Positions 7,679 to 15,905 of a stretch of DNA of 64,000 nt are shown here, piece by piece. The position numbers were made by a program, and so were the translations under genes. Each line of letters opens with the position of its first letter. Position 1 is the first letter of the stretch. The notes beneath the pieces were generated by a model. That model was not told the DNA's origin. It ran no database searches and was given only the letters and a program-made list of their open reading frames with translations. This DNA comes from Actinomycetota bacterium (GTDB lineage: Bacteria > Actinomycetota > Thermoleophilia > Miltoncostaeales > Miltoncostaeaceae): assembly GCA_020636905.1 (NCBI GenBank), contig JACJWX010000003.1:62001-126000 (forward strand), written 5' to 3'.

Positions 7679-8344
7679 GTGGGATCCAGCGCCAACGAAT
7701 CGCCGGAGGCCGGACCGGTCGGCGCGCTCGCGCGCCGAATCCTCGCCGCCGCCGACGGCCGGCCACGCACAGTCGTGGCAATCGCGGGACCACCGGCGGC
7801 GGGCAAGTCGACGCTGGCGGCGCTGCTCGCCGAGGCAATTGAAACCCGCGGAGCGTCCGCCGCCGTCCTCCCCATGGACGGCTTCCATTTCGATGACGCG
7901 ATCCTGTCCGAGCGGGGCCTCGCGTCGCGCAAGGGCTCGCCACCCACGTTCGACGCGGCGGGGCTCGAGGTCGCACTCCGGCGGGTCCGGGACCGTGAGC
8001 CGGACGTGGCCGTCCCCGTCTTCGATCGCTCGATGGAACTCGCCCGCGCCGCGGCGAGGGTCATCACCGCGGAGACCGCCGTCGTGATCGTCGAAGGCAA
8101 CTACCTGTTGCTCGACGAACCGCCGTGGCGACGCCTGCGCGACCTGTTCGACCTGACCGTGCTCCTGGAGGAACCCGTGGACGAGCTCGAGCGGCGTCTC
8201 GCCGCGCGCTGGGCCCGCCACGGCCGCGAGGCTGATGCCGCGCGCCAATGGATCCGTACGAATGATCTGCCCAACGCGCACGTGGTCCTCGAGCGATCAG
8301 GCGAACCGGACATCCGCGTCGTCGGCGGACGCCTGGCCGGGTGA
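7679..8344 (+). CDS. P-loop kinase of the uridine/pantothenate kinase-like family (YggC/FrcK type)
   Basis: Cytoplasmic kinase of 221 residues. Walker A is GPPAAGKST (about 39-47), followed by the family motifs LPMDGFHFDD, RKGSPPTFD, PVFDRSMELA and VVIVEGNYLLL. Relatives phosphorylate nucleosides, pantothenate or sugars such as fructose; the substrate cannot be fixed from sequence. I chose GTG 7679 because GGGAGG lies 6 nt upstream; an ATG at 7634 would add 15 residues overlapping the divergent gene. A GC-rich hairpin follows the stop, between this gene and convergent glyA. Confidence 0.8.
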   Translation: MGSSANESPEAGPVGALARRILAAADGRPRTVVAIAGPPAAGKSTLAALLAEAIETRGASAAVLPMDGFHFDDAILSERGLASRKGSPPTFDAAGLEVALRRVRDREPDVAVPVFDRSMELARAAARVITAETAVVIVEGNYLLLDEPPWRRLRDLFDLTVLLEEPVDELERRLAARWARHGREADAARQWIRTNDLPNAHVVLERSGEPDIRVVGGRLAG

Positions 8345-8347
8345 TGG

Positions 8348-8375
8348 GGGTGCCGGCCGCGGGCGACCGACACCC
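8348..8375. terminator. Candidate hairpin terminator between convergent kinase gene and glyA
   Basis: GGGTG-C-CGG and CCG-A-CACCC form an 8-bp stem with one mismatch around a 10-nt loop. It fills the 34-bp gap between two convergent stops. There is no U-tract. Moderate support only. Confidence 0.4.
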
Positions 8376-8378
8376 GCG

Positions 8379-9671
8379 TCAGGCGACGACGCTTCCCGCG
8401 GTGAGGTGCGGGTAGAGCGGGAACCGCTCGGAGATCGCGTTGCTGCGCGCCCGCAGGTCGGCCAGATCCGCCTCGCTCGTCTCGGGCTTCAATGCCGACG
8501 CGATGATGCGGCCGATCTCGCGGAGCTCGGGCTCGCGGAGTCCCCTCGTGGTGAGCGCCGCGGTGCCGATGCGGAGCCCCGAGGTCACGGTCGGGGGACG
8601 CTCATCGAACGGCACACCGTTCTTGTTGACGGTGATGCCGGCCATTTCCAGGCGGTGCTCACCGTCGACCCCGGTGAGCGGGGTGTCCGACAGGTCGACC
8701 AGGACCAGGTGGTTGTCGGTGCCGCCGCTGACCAGGTTCAGCCCGCCGGCCACGAGTTCCTCGGCCATCGCCGCGCAGTTCGCCACCACGTGGCGCTGAC
8801 GATCGCGGAACTCCTCGGTGAGCGCGTGTCCGAGGGCGACCGCCTTGCCGGCGATGATGTGCATGAGCGGGCCACCCTGCAGCCCCGGGAAGACCGCGCG
8901 ATCGACGGCGGTCCCGTGTTCGGCGTTACTCAGCACCATGCCGCCACGGGTGCCACCGAGCGTCTTGTGGATGGTGGTGGTGACCACATCGGCGATCCCC
9001 ACGGGCGTGGGGTGCACGCCGGCCGCGACCAGCCCGGCGATGTGGGCCATGTCCACCATGAACCGGGCACCCACCTCGTCGGCGATCTCGCGGAACGCCG
9101 GGAAGTCGATGATGCGGGGGTAGGCCGAGGCGCCGGCCACGATGAGCGCCGGACGGGTCTCGCGAGCCAGCTCCCGCACCTGATCCATGTCGATGCGGCA
9201 GTCCTCGCGGCGCACCCCGTAATGGTGGAACTCGTACAACCGCCCCGAGAAGTTGACCTTGAGGCCGTGCGTCAGGTGGCCGCCGTGAGCGAGCGCCATG
9301 GCCAGCACCCGGTCACCGGGCTTGAGCAGCGCCATGTAGGCCGCTTCGTTCGCCGTGGCGCCCGAGTGGGGCTGGACGTTGACGTGATCGGCGCCGAACA
9401 GCTGCTTCGCCCGGGCGATCGCGAGCTCCTCGACCTGGTCGACGACCTCGCACCCGCCGTAGTAGCGCTTGCCGGGGAGTCCCTCGGCGTACTTGTTGGT
9501 GAGCGGCGACCCGGCCGCCTGCATCACGGCGTGGCTCGTGAAGTTCTCGCTGGCGATCATCTCGAGCGTCTGTGTCTGACGCTCGGCCTCGGCGCGCAGG
9601 AGGGCGGCGATCTCGGGATCGCACTCGCCGATGTCCTGTGAGAGGTAGCTGGACTGGTCGGTGAAACTCAC
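8379..9671 (-). CDS. glyA: Serine hydroxymethyltransferase
   Basis: PLP enzyme that interconverts serine plus tetrahydrofolate with glycine plus 5,10-methylene-THF, the main one-carbon source. The 430-residue length is typical. Seen: [45 protein letters not shown], and the PLP-lysine block [13 protein letters not shown], where most homologues have Arg in place of the Gly after KTL. GTG 9671 is the chosen start, with a purine-rich AAGGGGG about 12 nt upstream and a TAGCCT box about 30 nt upstream. It lies downstream of the prfA-prmC block, as is common in actinobacteria and firmicutes. Confidence 0.96.
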   Translation of the reverse strand: MSFTDQSSYLSQDIGECDPEIAALLRAEAERQTQTLEMIASENFTSHAVMQAAGSPLTNKYAEGLPGKRYYGGCEVVDQVEELAIARAKQLFGADHVNVQPHSGATANEAAYMALLKPGDRVLAMALAHGGHLTHGLKVNFSGRLYEFHHYGVRREDCRIDMDQVRELARETRPALIVAGASAYPRIIDFPAFREIADEVGARFMVDMAHIAGLVAAGVHPTPVGIADVVTTTIHKTLGGTRGGMVLSNAEHGTAVDRAVFPGLQGGPLMHIIAGKAVALGHALTEEFRDRQRHVVANCAAMAEELVAGGLNLVSGGTDNHLVLVDLSDTPLTGVDGEHRLEMAGITVNKNGVPFDERPPTVTSGLRIGTAALTTRGLREPELREIGRIIASALKPETSEADLADLRARSNAISERFPLYPHLTAGSVVA

Positions 9672-9747
9672 CCTGCGGGCCCCCTTGGTCGCGAACGCCG
9701 CCGAGGCTACACGCCCGGACGACGGAGGGGCCGCCTCGAGGGTCGTT

Positions 9748-9990
9748 TCAGCAGGCCGAGTGCATGACGCCCTTGCCCTGGCAATGGCCGCAGGCCACGG
9801 GGATCAGCCCCTCGCCGTTGCGGGCCGCGGACCAGATGCGTCCCTGTCCCCAGCAGAGCGCGCAGAACGCCACCGTGGCGGGAGCCGTGGGCAGGGGCGG
9901 TTCGGTGAGGATCCGGCGCCGGTCTTCGCGCCACTCGCCCCATGAGTCGTACACAACGGGAATGCTGTCCGGTTCGCACACTGCAAACAC
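9748..9990 (-). CDS. Small CxxCxGxG zinc-finger (DnaJ cysteine-rich-like) protein
   Basis: Protein of 80 residues. Its C-terminal half carries CALCWGQG and CGHCQGKG separated by 18 residues, the paired CxxCxGxG pattern of DnaJ cysteine-rich domains, likely binding one zinc. The N-terminal half ([14 protein letters not shown]) is charged. The function is unknown; small proteins of this type may act as thiol-disulfide or assembly helpers. GTG 9990 is chosen because AAGGGG is 7 nt upstream; a longer reading would run into prmC. It lies in the gap between prmC and glyA, all on the same strand. Confidence 0.6.
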   Translation of the reverse strand: MFAVCEPDSIPVVYDSWGEWREDRRRILTEPPLPTAPATVAFCALCWGQGRIWSAARNGEGLIPVACGHCQGKGVMHSAC

Positions 9991-10063
9991 CGGGAGCCCC
10001 TTTGACGTGTTCGGTACAGGGATTGACCCAGGTATCGGTGCGACAAATACGCAACTTGAACGC

Positions 10064-10900
10064 TCAGGCGGACGGGCGCGTTCCTCCGACCACCCGTGCG
10101 ATGCCCGCAAGGTCGTTGCGCAATGCGACATCTCCGTATTCCGATTGGCGCAGCAGGTCGGCAACGGCCTCGCCCTGCTGTTCGCCCACCTCGCACAGCA
10201 GCCAGCCTCCCGGACGAAGGTGGGCGGGGGCCTCCGCCACGATCCGTGTGAGGATCTCGAGCCCGCCCGGACCGGCCGTGAGCGCCGACCGGGGCTCGAA
10301 CGACAGCTCCCGGGGCGCCCGCTCGAGTTCGGCGTCCGAGAGGTACGGCGGGTTCGCCGTGATCACGTCGAACTGCTCGGACACGGCGTCGAAGCCGTCG
10401 GATTGCCGGACCGAGATGGCGATCCCGAGGGCCATGCCGTTCCCGGCCGCCACGGCGCATGCGCTGGCCGACGCGTCGATGGCCAGCACCGAGAGATCCG
10501 GGCGTTCGTCGGCGAGCGCGAGCGCGATGGCCCCGCTGCCGGTTCCCCAGTCCAGAAGCGACCCGCCGGCGGGTGCGGCCTCGATGGCCCATTCGACCAG
10601 GATCTCAGTGTCCGGCCGTGGCACGAGCACATCAGGTGTCACCCTCAAGTTGAGGTTGCGAAAAGCCTTCGTGCCCAGGATGTACGCCACCGGTTCCCCG
10701 TTTCCGCGCCGCCCGACGAGTGCTCGGGCCCCCTCGAGTTCGGCGGGCGTCAGCGGCCGGTCGTGCTCGAGGTAGAGCTGCATGCGGTCCATGCCGAGGG
10801 CGTGGGCCAGCAGCAGGTCGGCGTCGAGGCGCGGGCTGGAACTGCCCCGTTCGCCCAGGTAGGTGGTGGTGCGCCGCAACACCTCACCCAGCGTCAGCAC
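10064..10900 (-). CDS. prmC: Peptide chain release factor N5-glutamine methyltransferase
   Basis: Methylates the Gln of the GGQ motif of release factors, using SAM, which raises termination efficiency. The 278-residue product from GTG 10900 matches the family length. Seen: RLDADLLLAHALG in the N-terminal helical domain, PVAYILGTKAF, LVPRPDTE, the SAM site LLDWGTGSGAIALALA and the substrate loop ITANPPYLSD. An ATG at 10945 would overlap the upstream gene by 41 bp, so I prefer the GTG four bases after that stop. It lies close to its substrate gene prfA, separated only by an unknown gene. Confidence 0.93.
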   Translation of the reverse strand: MLTLGEVLRRTTTYLGERGSSSPRLDADLLLAHALGMDRMQLYLEHDRPLTPAELEGARALVGRRGNGEPVAYILGTKAFRNLNLRVTPDVLVPRPDTEILVEWAIEAAPAGGSLLDWGTGSGAIALALADERPDLSVLAIDASASACAVAAGNGMALGIAISVRQSDGFDAVSEQFDVITANPPYLSDAELERAPRELSFEPRSALTAGPGGLEILTRIVAEAPAHLRPGGWLLCEVGEQQGEAVADLLRQSEYGDVALRNDLAGIARVVGGTRPSA

Positions 10901-10904
10901 GTGG

Positions 10905-11564
10905 CTACCGGGAGGCCCGCGTCTGCACGAAATCGGCGAGGGCACCTCGCAGGTACTCGTTCACCGACTCCGCTCGGTCGCACACCGCGCGCAGATCGGC
11001 GACGGGGTCGTCCTGTGAGTACACGAGCCGAAGATAGAGGCGGCTGGGTTCGGAGTGCATGGGCTCGAGGGCCACGTCGAGCGCCCCGTCGTCGAGTTTG
11101 CGCCAGATGCGCAGCCCGTGCGACGCGGTGGGGTCGTCCCCGCTCACCAGCGCGAGCCGTTCCTCGTCGAGCTGGAGGATGTCCTTGGTGAGCGCAAGAC
11201 GGGCGCCATCGGGCTCCTCGGTGTCCCACACGGCGATCAGGGTGAGATCCTCGATCCAGAGCGCGTCCGGAGGCTCTCCGCCGAAGACCTCTTCCAGGAT
11301 GCCGGTGATGCGCGTGAGTCCCTCGTGGAATCCGAGGCTGGTGACGCCGGCGGTGGCGGTCTGCCCCGCCCTGATGACGAGTTCTGACCCGTTCGGGCCC
11401 GACAGTGTGGCGCCGTCGTCGGCGTATTCGAGGCGGTTCAGCCCGTACGCCTCGCCCGAGCGCGCGAGCAGCAGGGCCGGTTCGGCGCGATCGATGGCGC
11501 GCTCTTCGTGACGGAGGGTCACCCCGAGGAATTCGCAGCGAAGCAGGTCGGGGTTGCGGCTCAT
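10905..11564 (-). CDS. Uncharacterised protein between prfA and prmC
   Basis: Soluble, acidic protein of 219 residues with no membrane segment, no Cys pair and no motif I recognise. It is rich in Asp, Glu, Leu and Arg and looks like mixed alpha/beta, with a probable beta-rich core ([34 protein letters not shown]) and a C-terminal helix ([18 protein letters not shown]). Its ATG overlaps the prfA stop (ATGA) and prmC follows after 4 bp, so it is embedded in the translation-termination operon. A role tied to termination or ribosome function is suggested only by position. Confidence 0.6.
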   Translation of the reverse strand: MSRNPDLLRCEFLGVTLRHEERAIDRAEPALLLARSGEAYGLNRLEYADDGATLSGPNGSELVIRAGQTATAGVTSLGFHEGLTRITGILEEVFGGEPPDALWIEDLTLIAVWDTEEPDGARLALTKDILQLDEERLALVSGDDPTASHGLRIWRKLDDGALDVALEPMHSEPSRLYLRLVYSQDDPVADLRAVCDRAESVNEYLRGALADFVQTRASR

Positions 11565-12640
11565 CCGGCCTGCTCCTCGAGCCGCAGGCGGCGTTCCTCG
11601 GCGATCAGCGCGCCCGTGATGTCCCCCAGCTCGCCCTGGAGCACCTGTTCCCGTAGCGGCACGGTGATGCCGACCCGGTGGTCGGTGACCCGGTTCTGCG
11701 GGTAGTTGTAGGTGCGGACCTTCTCGGAGCGATCGCCCGATCCCAGCTGGGCGCGTCGCGCCGCGGTGATCTCGGCGTTCTGCTCTTCGAGCGCGTGTTC
11801 GTAGAGACGGGCGCGCAGCACTCGCATCGCGCGCTCGCGGTTCTGGAGCTGGCTCTTCTCGTCCTGCATCGAGACCACGATCCCGGTCGGTTCGTGGGTG
11901 ATGCGGACCGCCGAATCGGTCGTGTTCACGCTCTGCCCCCCGGGGCCGCTGGAGCGGTACACGTCGATGCGGAGGTCGTGCTGGTTGATCTGGACGTCGA
12001 CGTCCTCGACCTCGGGGAGCACCGCGACCGTGGCCGTGGAGGTGTGGATGCGCCCCTGGCTCTCGGTGTCCGGAACGCGCTGGACGCGATGCACGCCCGC
12101 CTCGTGCTTGAAGACCGAGTAGGCGCCGGTCCCCTTCACCGCGAAGGTCACGTCCCGCAGGCCGCCGGCATCCGACGGGCTCGTCGACAGCGGTTCCAGC
12201 TTGAACGAGCGCTGCTCGGCGTAGCGCGCGTAGATCTCCATCAGGTCCCGCGCGAACAGCGCGGCCTCGTCGCCACCCGCCGCCGCGCGGATCTCGACGA
12301 TGACGTCCTTGTCGTCGTTGGGATCCGGCTCGATCATCGCCTCGCGGATGCTCGGCTCGAGCTGCTCCAGTTCGTCCTCCGCCTCGCGCAGCAACGCGCG
12401 AATGTCGGGGTCGTCGTCCTCGGCCAGCATCTCGCGGGCTTCCCCCGCGCGCTCGGACGCGTCGTGCCAGCGATCGACCAGCGCGAAGGCATCGCTCAAC
12501 GACGCCCAGCGACGGTTGACCTCGGCGAACCGGTTCCGATCGCTCGCCAGATCGGGGTCGGCCAGGGCGGACTGCAATTCCTCACGCGTCTGCCCGAGCT
12601 GCTCGACCAGCCGCGAGAATGGTGTTTCCCGTTGACTCAC
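11561..12640 (-). CDS. prfA: Peptide chain release factor 1
   Basis: Recognises UAA and UAG in the ribosomal A site and triggers peptide release. The 359-residue length is typical. Domain 3 has the universal [18 protein letters not shown]. The codon-recognition tripeptide region is [14 protein letters not shown], of the PxT class of RF1 rather than the SPF of RF2. The C-terminus includes the family block [17 protein letters not shown] 12640 is the start. Its TGA overlaps the ATG of the uncharacterised gene downstream. Confidence 0.96.
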   Translation of the reverse strand: MSQRETPFSRLVEQLGQTREELQSALADPDLASDRNRFAEVNRRWASLSDAFALVDRWHDASERAGEAREMLAEDDDPDIRALLREAEDELEQLEPSIREAMIEPDPNDDKDVIVEIRAAAGGDEAALFARDLMEIYARYAEQRSFKLEPLSTSPSDAGGLRDVTFAVKGTGAYSVFKHEAGVHRVQRVPDTESQGRIHTSTATVAVLPEVEDVDVQINQHDLRIDVYRSSGPGGQSVNTTDSAVRITHEPTGIVVSMQDEKSQLQNRERAMRVLRARLYEHALEEQNAEITAARRAQLGSGDRSEKVRTYNYPQNRVTDHRVGITVPLREQVLQGELGDITGALIAEERRLRLEEQAG

Positions 12641-12679
12641 GTGCCGTTGCGCCGCGGCATCGCCACCGCGGCGACTCCT

Positions 12680-12892
12680 CTAGGAGCTCTTTTGACGGCG
12701 GGCGAGCTTGCGCTGGAAGCGCTCGACACGGCCACCGGTGTCGACCAGCTTCTGCTTGCCCGTGTAGAACGGGTGGCAGAGGTTGCAGATCTCGACCTTG
12801 ATCTCCGCCTGCGTCGAGCGGGTCTCGAAGGTGTTGCCGCAGGAGCACACGACCCGGGACGTCACGTACTCGGGGTGCAGATCGGTCTTCAT
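12680..12892 (-). CDS. rpmE: 50S ribosomal protein L31, zinc-binding form
   Basis: Protein of 70 residues, standard for L31. It is the zinc-containing (C+) form: VVCSCGNTF and [15 protein letters not shown] supply two Cys-x(n)-Cys pairs. MKTDLHPEY at the start is diagnostic. GGAGGA lies about 9 nt before ATG 12892. It opens the rpmE-prfA-(unknown)-prmC-glyA block. A TACACT box at 12945-12950 and a GC hairpin just downstream of it lie in its leader. Confidence 0.95.
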   Translation of the reverse strand: MKTDLHPEYVTSRVVCSCGNTFETRSTQAEIKVEICNLCHPFYTGKQKLVDTGGRVERFQRKLARRQKSS

Positions 12893-12922
12893 GCGAAAGT
12901 GTCCTCCGTTGCGTTCACAGCT

Positions 12923-12950
12923 CCGGGCACCGGCCCGGCTGGCGAGTGTA
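12923..12950 (-). promoter_or_regulatory. rpmE leader: putative -10 box followed by a 6-bp GC hairpin
   Basis: TACACT on the minus strand (12945-12950) is a good actinobacterial -10. Just downstream, CCGGGC-CGGT-GCCCGG (12923-12938) forms a hairpin that would sit at the very 5' end of the rpmE mRNA. It could alternatively terminate the upstream crotonase transcript, whose stop is at 12974. Confidence 0.4.
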
Positions 12951-12973
12951 GCGCAGGAGCCAACCGGGTGTGG

Positions 12974-13747
12974 TCAGTGTCCCACGAACCGCGCCGGGCG
13001 CTTCTCGATGAAGGCATCCATCCCCTCGCGCTGGTCCGCGGTCGTGAACGCCAGCGCGAACGCGTCCAATTCCCGCGCCAGATGTCCGCGCAGATCGCCG
13101 TCGAGGGCCAGGTTCACGACCTCCTTGGCGGTGGCGATCGACCAGGCCGGCTTTGCCGCGATCTCGTCGGCGAGCTCGAGCGCACGGTCCATCAGCCCGG
13201 CGGCCGTGGTGACCTGGTTGACGAGCCCCTGCCGGAGGGCTTCCTCGGCGGAGCACATCCGGCCCGTGAAGATGAGCTCCTTGGCGAACCCCGAAGAGGT
13301 GGTGCGCGCCAGCCGCTGGGTTCCGCCCCAGCCGGGCAGGATGCCGAGGTTGACCTCGGGGAGGCCGAATCGTGCGTCCTCACTGGCGAGCCGGAGGTCG
13401 CATGCGAGGGCGAGTTCGCAGCCGCCGCCGAGCGCGTAGCCGTTGACCGCGGCGATCACCGGACGGGGAAAGGACTCGAGGCGGGCGGTCGCCTGATGAC
13501 CGCGCTGGGCATACGAGCGGGCCTGCAGGGCGCTCGCGGTCCGCATGTGGTCGATGTCGGCGCCTGCGCTGAACGCCCGGTCACCGGCACCGGTGAGCAC
13601 CACCACGTGGAGTTCGGGTTCCGCCTCCACGGTGTCGAGATGCTGTTCGAGCGCGTCCAGCATCTCGAGCGACAGCGCGTTGTGCACCGCGGGACGGTTC
13701 AGCGTGATGATCGCCACGGAGTCGCGACGACTGAGCTCGACCTGCAT
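12974..13747 (-). CDS. Enoyl-CoA hydratase/isomerase family protein (crotonase)
   Basis: Protein of 257 residues, normal for the family. Seen: the CoA/oxyanion-hole block GAGDRAFSAGADIDHM, the second oxyanion region AAVNGYALGGGCELALACDL with the first catalytic Glu, and FGLPEVNLGILPGWGGTQRL with the second. Both acid residues of a hydratase are therefore present, so enoyl-CoA hydration in fatty-acid or branched-chain degradation is the likely role. ATG 13747 has GGGAGATGG as Shine-Dalgarno. A TATACT box at 13784-13789 probably drives it; the pepA gene is divergent. Confidence 0.88.
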   Translation of the reverse strand: MQVELSRRDSVAIITLNRPAVHNALSLEMLDALEQHLDTVEAEPELHVVVLTGAGDRAFSAGADIDHMRTASALQARSYAQRGHQATARLESFPRPVIAAVNGYALGGGCELALACDLRLASEDARFGLPEVNLGILPGWGGTQRLARTTSSGFAKELIFTGRMCSAEEALRQGLVNQVTTAAGLMDRALELADEIAAKPAWSIATAKEVVNLALDGDLRGHLARELDAFALAFTTADQREGMDAFIEKRPARFVGH

Positions 13748-13783
13748 GTGACCATCTCCCGGCGCGGTTCGTCGAGGCACGTC

Positions 13784-13789
13784 AGTATA
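13784..13789 (-). promoter_or_regulatory. Putative -10 box (TATACT) of the crotonase gene
   Basis: TATACT on the minus strand, 36 nt before the ATG, is a near-consensus -10. The same region reads GTATAC on the plus strand and could also serve divergent pepA. Confidence 0.4.
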
Positions 13790-13835
13790 CGAACCGCCCG
13801 GACCCGCCCCGACAGCAACCAGACCGGAGACGACC

Positions 13836-15302
13836 ATGCAGCTGACCGTGAGCCAGACCGACGATCCGACCGTTCTCGACGTCGACCTCGTGGTCGTGAC
13901 CATCGGCTCAGGGAAGCGCATCACCGGTCCGCTCGCCGCACTCGACGCCGCCCTCGGAGGGAGTGTCCAGGCGGCGGTGGCCGACCGCGAGATCACCGGA
14001 TCCGCGGGCGGCGTGACGATTGTTCACGGGGGCGGCCGTATCGCGGCAGGGCGGGTTGCGGTCGTCGGCATCGGCGACGCATCCGCGGAGCACCTGCGGA
14101 AGGCCGGACGCGCCCTGGGCACCCGCGCCCGCGGGCTGGGCGTGGCGACCGTCGCGCTGTTCCTGCCCTCCCGCGGTGTGCAGCCCGAACCGTTTCTGAC
14201 GGCGCTGGCGCACGGCGCCTACCGCTTCACCCGGTTCCGGTCCTCGGACGACGAATCGACCGCGCCGATCGCCGAGGTCACCCTTCACGGCAGGTCACTC
14301 TCAGCGGGTGCCCTCGCACGAACCGCCGGGGTCATCGAGGCCACCGCCCGTGCGCGGGACCTCGGCAACACGCCGAGCAACCTGCTGACCCCCTCGCTGC
14401 TGGCCGAGTACGCCCGCGATCTCGCGGGGCGGTACGACCGGCTGGAATGCGACGTGCTCGGACCGACGGAGCTCTCGGCGCTCGGCGCGGGCGCGTTGCT
14501 GGGTGTCGGGCAGGGTTCCGTCGAGCCGCCGCGGATGATCGTGCTGCGGTATTCACCGCCGCGTCCGTCGCCCAACGGCGAGGTCCTGGGCCTGGTGGGC
14601 AAGGCGGTGACCTTCGACACCGGCGGCATCTCGATCAAGCCCGCCTCCGGGATGGAGGAGATGAAGCTCGACATGGCCGGAGGTGCGGCCGTCATCGAAG
14701 CCATGGGGCTCATCGCTGAGGTCGCGCCGGGCGTCGACGTGGTCGGCGTGATCCCCACCGCGGAGAACATGCCCGACGGCAACGCGATCAAACCGGGTGA
14801 CGTGCTGCGAGCCATGGATGGCACGACCATCGAGGTGACCAACACCGACGCCGAGGGACGGCTCATCCTGGCCGACGCGCTCTGCTACGCCACCCGCCAT
14901 GCCGGTGCGACCCACCTGGTGGACCTGGCCACCCTGACCGGCGCCATCCTCGTCGCGCTCGGCGAGGGCCACTACGCGGGCCTGTTCAGCAGCGACGACG
15001 CTCTGGCGAAGGTCGTCCGCGAGGCGGGCGACGCCAGCGGGCAACCATGCTGGCCGATGCCGATCCACGAGGACTACCGCTCGTTGTTCACCAGCAAGGT
15101 GGCCGACGTCGCGAACTCGTCCAGCAAGCGCTGGGCGGGCGCCATCACGGCGGCGATGTTCCTGCACCGCTTCACCGACGGCCGCCCCTGGGTGCACCTG
15201 GACGTCGCGGGCACGGCGATGGTTTCCGGCGCGGGGACCGGGTTCGGAGTCGAGTTGCTGCTGGGCGCCGCCGAGTCGGTCGCCGGTGGAGCGCTGGGCT
15301 AG
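13836..15302 (+). CDS. pepA: Leucyl aminopeptidase (M17 family)
   Basis: Cytosolic dizinc aminopeptidase that trims N-terminal residues in peptide turnover. At 488 residues it has the family's two domains. The catalytic C-terminal domain shows GKAVTFDTGGISIKP, KLDMAGGAAV, the signature NTDAEGRLILADAL and the zinc/bicarbonate-site surroundings. ATG 13836 has GGAGA upstream. The stop TAG at 15300-15302 overlaps the first two bases of the tandem palindromic repeat array. Confidence 0.95.
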   Translation: MQLTVSQTDDPTVLDVDLVVVTIGSGKRITGPLAALDAALGGSVQAAVADREITGSAGGVTIVHGGGRIAAGRVAVVGIGDASAEHLRKAGRALGTRARGLGVATVALFLPSRGVQPEPFLTALAHGAYRFTRFRSSDDESTAPIAEVTLHGRSLSAGALARTAGVIEATARARDLGNTPSNLLTPSLLAEYARDLAGRYDRLECDVLGPTELSALGAGALLGVGQGSVEPPRMIVLRYSPPRPSPNGEVLGLVGKAVTFDTGGISIKPASGMEEMKLDMAGGAAVIEAMGLIAEVAPGVDVVGVIPTAENMPDGNAIKPGDVLRAMDGTTIEVTNTDAEGRLILADALCYATRHAGATHLVDLATLTGAILVALGEGHYAGLFSSDDALAKVVREAGDASGQPCWPMPIHEDYRSLFTSKVADVANSSSKRWAGAITAAMFLHRFTDGRPWVHLDVAGTAMVSGAGTGFGVELLLGAAESVAGGALG

Positions 15303-15899
15303 TGTCCTGAGTCGGAGATCTCGCGGCAGCCTGGCGGCTGCAAACTCACGTGCAACCTTCCGCCGGCATGGGTCCCCGACGCCTCGCAGGTGGTGCGTCG
15401 TCGGCCCGGGCCATGCCACCGGCATTGCCCCGAACCTCCTCCTTGTTGCACGCGGTTTTCGCTCGCCACGCCGCTCCCGAACCTCCGACCCACGACACTG
15501 GTGCCTTCGAGTCGGAGATCTCGCGGCAGCCTGGCGGCTGCAAACTCACGTGCAACCTTCCGCCGGCATGGGTCCCCGACGCCTCGCAGGTGGTGCGTCG
15601 TCGGCCCGGGCCATGCCACCGGCATTGCCCCGAACCTCATCCTTGTTGCACGCGGTTTTCGCTCGCCACGCCGCTCCCGAACCTCCGACCCACGACACTG
15701 GTGCCTTCGAGTCGGAGATCTCGCGGCAGCCTGGCGGCTGCAAACTCACGTGCAACCTTCCGCCGGCATGGGTCCCCGACGCCTCGCAGGTGGTGCGTCG
15801 TCGGCCCGGGCCATGCCACCGGCATTGCCCCGAACCTCATCCTTGTTGCACGCGGTTTTCGCTCGCCACGCCGCTCCCGAACCTCCGACTCACGACACT
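15301..15899. repeat. Three tandem 200-bp copies of a palindromic repeat unit
   Basis: The period is exactly 200 bp (GAGTCGGAGATC recurs at 15309, 15509 and 15709). The copies differ at only a few bases, for example CTCCTCC in copy 1 against CTCATCC in copies 2 and 3. The array ends are inverted: AGTGTCCTGAGTCGG (15301-15315) and CCGACTCACGACACT (15885-15899), 14 of 15 matching. Within each unit the left and right halves are also imperfectly complementary (GTGCAA/TTGCAC and GCCGGCATGG/CCATGCCACCGGC), so each unit can fold as a long hairpin. It begins on the pepA stop and ends 6 bp before the stop of the convergent glycosyltransferase gene. I see no gene in this gap. Confidence 0.85.
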
Positions 15900-15905
15900 G
15901 GCGAC

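Noticed and set aside
9672..9747. Glycine riboswitch before glyA
   Set aside because: The leader is only about 75 bp to the next gene and contains none of the paired conserved aptamer elements.
11678..14719. A 1013-codon open frame on the plus strand across prfA, rpmE and the crotonase gene
   Set aside because: It is antisense to several well-supported genes, shows no domain similarity and is a by-product of high GC. It ends within pepA in the wrong frame.
15301..15899. CRISPR array
   Set aside because: Units are 200 bp long, contiguous and nearly identical, with no short repeats separated by unique spacers and no cas genes.
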